A stretch of 46,289 nt of DNA from the NCBI GenBank assembly GCA_019118845.1, contig DWYE01000117.1:1-46289 (forward strand). The letters are read 5' to 3'. The position numbers were made by a program, and so were the translations under genes. The notes below the pieces were generated by a model that ran no database searches, was not told where the DNA came from, and was given only the letters and a program-made list of their open reading frames with translations. Positions 44,621 to 46,289 of this stretch are shown piece after piece. This stretch comes from Anaeromassilibacillus stercoravium (GTDB lineage: Bacteria; Bacillota; Clostridia; Oscillospirales; Acutalibacteraceae). Position 1 is the stretch's first letter; each line of letters opens with the position of its first letter.

Positions 44621-44832
44621 GGAATCCGATTCAGGAATGTTCATAGAAAAGGGAATGTAGGTGCGAACCAGAAGCGCACAAAAATTCACTGGCCGGTTCG
44701 CACCTATTTATGTCCAATCAACACACAAATTCTTCTTAAAATACCCGTACAGGCTGAACGAATCTTGTGTTTTATTGGATATTATGCTTTAATAGGAATA
44801 GAAAATGGATGAATTTCTCGTCCATTTTTGCT
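44621..44832 (+). promoter_or_regulatory. CRISPR leader-like region with inverted repeat
   Basis: AT-rich stretch between the SIS gene and the first repeat. An 11-bp perfect inverted repeat AGGTGCGAACC (44659-44669) / GGTTCGCACCT (44695-44705) encloses AAGCGCACA. From memory, a similar GGTGCGAACC...GGTTCGCACC element often follows cas2 in type I-C loci; I cannot check this here. TATTATGCTTTAATAGG near 44780 could hold a -10. The repeat orientation (GATTGAAAT at the 3' end) agrees with a leader on this side. Confidence 0.6.
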
Positions 44833-46143
44833 GTCGCCACCCGCGAGGGTGGTGTGGATTGAAATAAAGTTGTCACCTCTTGTTTTATTAGTCCGCTTCG
44901 TCGCCACCCGCGAGGGTGGTGTGGATTGAAATTGGGACAAGTATGTGGCTCTTGACGCGCCACCGCCAGCGTCGCCACCCGCGAGGGTGGTGTGGATTGA
45001 AATCGCTCACTCAGGCCCTAGCCGATAATACGGGGAGTCGCCACCCGCGAGGGTGGTGTGGATTGAAATATAGAGGCTTGGTTTAAGCCCATCAAGTTTA
45101 TCCGTCGCCACCCGCGAGGGTGGTGTGGATTGAAATGGTCAGCGAATTCTTGCTGCGTTAAGTCTAAAGCGTCGCCACCCGCGAGGGTGGTGTGGATTGA
45201 AATAGATGATTTGATCGATGGAACGCCTGTGAGCTACACGTCGCCACCCGCGAGGGTGGTGTGGATTGAAATTCTGCAAGTCGGAAACAAGGAAATGCAA
45301 GACCTAAGTCGCCACCCGCGAGGGTGGTGTGGATTGAAATCGACGCGTTAAGGGCTTTGATGACATGGGCGAAGTCGCCACCCGCGAGGGTGGTGTGGAT
45401 TGAAATAAGATCGAGCCGCCACGGGTGGATGCAAACGGGCGTCGCCACCCGCGAGGGTGGTGTGGATTGAAATATCGCAGATTTTATAATGAGCGCACTC
45501 CCGGCACGTCGCCACCCGCGAGGGTGGTGTGGATTGAAATTGGTAACATCCGATACAAAAGAGGCGCTTACCACAGTCGCCACCCGCGAGGGTGGTGTGG
45601 ATTGAAATCGAGCTTTATGAATCTTATGATACTTTGCAGGTTGTCGCCACCCGCGAGGGTGGTGTGGATTGAAATTGAATAATCTTGTTAAGAGGAAGGA
45701 GGTTCGTTGTCGCCACCCGCGAGGGTGGTGTGGATTGAAATCAGTTGCCGCTGTTGCAGTTGCCGCTGTTGCAGGTCGCCACCCGCGAGGGTGGTGTGGA
45801 TTGAAATGCTTGAAGACATATCAAATGAATTTGAAGAGATGAAGTCGCCACCCGCGAGGGTGGTGTGGATTGAAATCCTGTCTAGCTTTCTCCCCTCTTC
45901 TATTTCACTGTCGCCACCCGCGAGGGTGGTGTGGATTGAAATTCAAATATTGCATACCGATACAGCTCGGTATCGAGTCGCCACCCGCGAGGGTGGTGTG
46001 GATTGAAATCTTGATTGACAAGCAAGCTTTAATGCCTCATAAGGTCGCCACCCGCGAGGGTGGTGTGGATTGAAATATACGGATGGTACTTTCCGATTTC
46101 CGTAGGAGGTGTCGCCACCCGCGAGGGTGGTGTGGATTGAAAT
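44833..46143 (+). CRISPR. CRISPR array, 20 repeats and 19 spacers, type I-C-like repeat
   Basis: The repeat is 33 bases, GTCGCCACCC...GTGGATTGAAAT, including a T that is present in all copies; it forms a 6-bp stem CCACCC/GGGTGG around GCGA. Repeats start at 44833, 44900, 44971, 45037, 45104, 45171, 45240, 45308, 45374, 45441, 45508, 45576, 45643, 45709, 45775, 45844, 45910, 45977, 46044 and 46111. Spacers are 33-38 bases. I saw no base difference between copies, including the last. The ending GTGGATTGAAA and the GTCGC start are typical of subtype I-C, although I-C repeats are mostly 32 bases. No cas gene lies in the window. Confidence 0.98.
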
Positions 46144-46289
46144 AGCTAACAGAAATTCCGATTTAACTATCTAATCCTCAAAAACCATTGATTTTTCAAG
46201 GCTTCACGCCTGTTTTTCATTCAAACCTTATCTGTTTGCCCTTGTTTTTGCCCTTACGAGCCGAAACAAGGGCAACTTTTTATTCCCCG
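46144..46289 (+). terminator. Sequence after the array with an intrinsic terminator at 46236-46281
   Basis: A 12-bp stem TTGCCCTTGTTT (46236-46247) against AAACAAGGGCAA (46264-46275) with a 16-base loop, followed by C and TTTTT. It probably ends the array transcript. No gene is visible to the window edge. Confidence 0.8.

Noticed and set aside
45130..46073. Open frames within the CRISPR array with repeated ARVVWIEI-type peptides
   Set aside because: They are read-through of the 33-base repeats and random spacers, not genes.
44866..46110. Self-targeting spacers against genes in this window
   Set aside because: By eye no spacer matched another part of the window; a proper alignment search would be needed to exclude partial matches.

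Overview
The window looks like the chromosome of a gut-type Clostridia (Bacillota, probably Oscillospiraceae/Ruminococcaceae-like). The grounds are strong AGGAGG ribosome binding sites, GC-rich genes in AT-rich intergenic DNA, Gram-positive signal peptides and lipoboxes, FIVAR repeats, several ROK proteins, a YesN/YesM two-component system and a type I-C-like CRISPR repeat. The genus cannot be fixed from the sequence alone. No tRNA, rRNA, insertion sequence or prophage gene was seen.

Layout, left to right. (1) 1-4511, minus: a secreted, circularly permuted GH3 glycosidase whose 3' end lies outside the window. (2) 4856-8669: two divergent paralogous membrane-anchored proteins with a damaged gluzincin metalloprotease motif. 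(3) 8850-15599, plus: a giant secreted GH38 alpha-mannosidase. (4) 16052-21382, plus: a PrsA-like lipoprotein followed by a secreted parallel beta-helix protein. (5) 21636-23003, minus: two tandem paralogous lipoproteins. (6) 23197-26389, minus: an operon of ROK repressor, mannose-6-phosphate isomerase and ROK sugar kinase. (7) 26667-32714, minus: a giant secreted GH92 alpha-mannosidase. (8) 33183-34388, minus: a second ROK repressor. (9) 34729-38916, plus: an AraC-type response regulator, a histidine kinase with almost no extracellular loop, and an RbsA-like double ABC protein that has lost its ATPase motifs. (10) 39229-44620, plus: an intact RbsA-C-B-type sugar importer, then a ROK kinase and a GmhA-like SIS isomerase. 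(11) 44833-46143: a CRISPR array of 20 identical repeats with a leader-like region on its left but no cas genes in the window.

How it fits together (inference): this is a glycan-use locus centred on alpha-mannosides (N-glycan or mannan). GH38, GH92 and GH3 cut outside the cell, the importer brings in a monosaccharide, and ManA plus the ROK kinase feed mannose into glycolysis. Three of the surface enzymes end in the same cassette (beta-sandwich, FIVAR repeats, Ser/Gly linker, about 89-residue tail with two invariant Cys); the GH3 enzyme shows the start of it before the window ends.

Two observations stand out. First, a catalytically dead RbsA-like protein is translationally coupled to a histidine kinase that lacks a sensor domain, directly upstream of a live RbsABC importer; this looks like a transporter-derived signalling part. 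Second, three promoters (39078-39143 for the importer, 6707-6773 for a pseudo-protease and perhaps GH38, 32861-32926 for GH92) carry a C-A-rich/C4 box repeated at about 22 bp, ending next to the -35 position. This is the geometry of an AraC-type activator, and it suggests one regulon joining importer and mannosidases.
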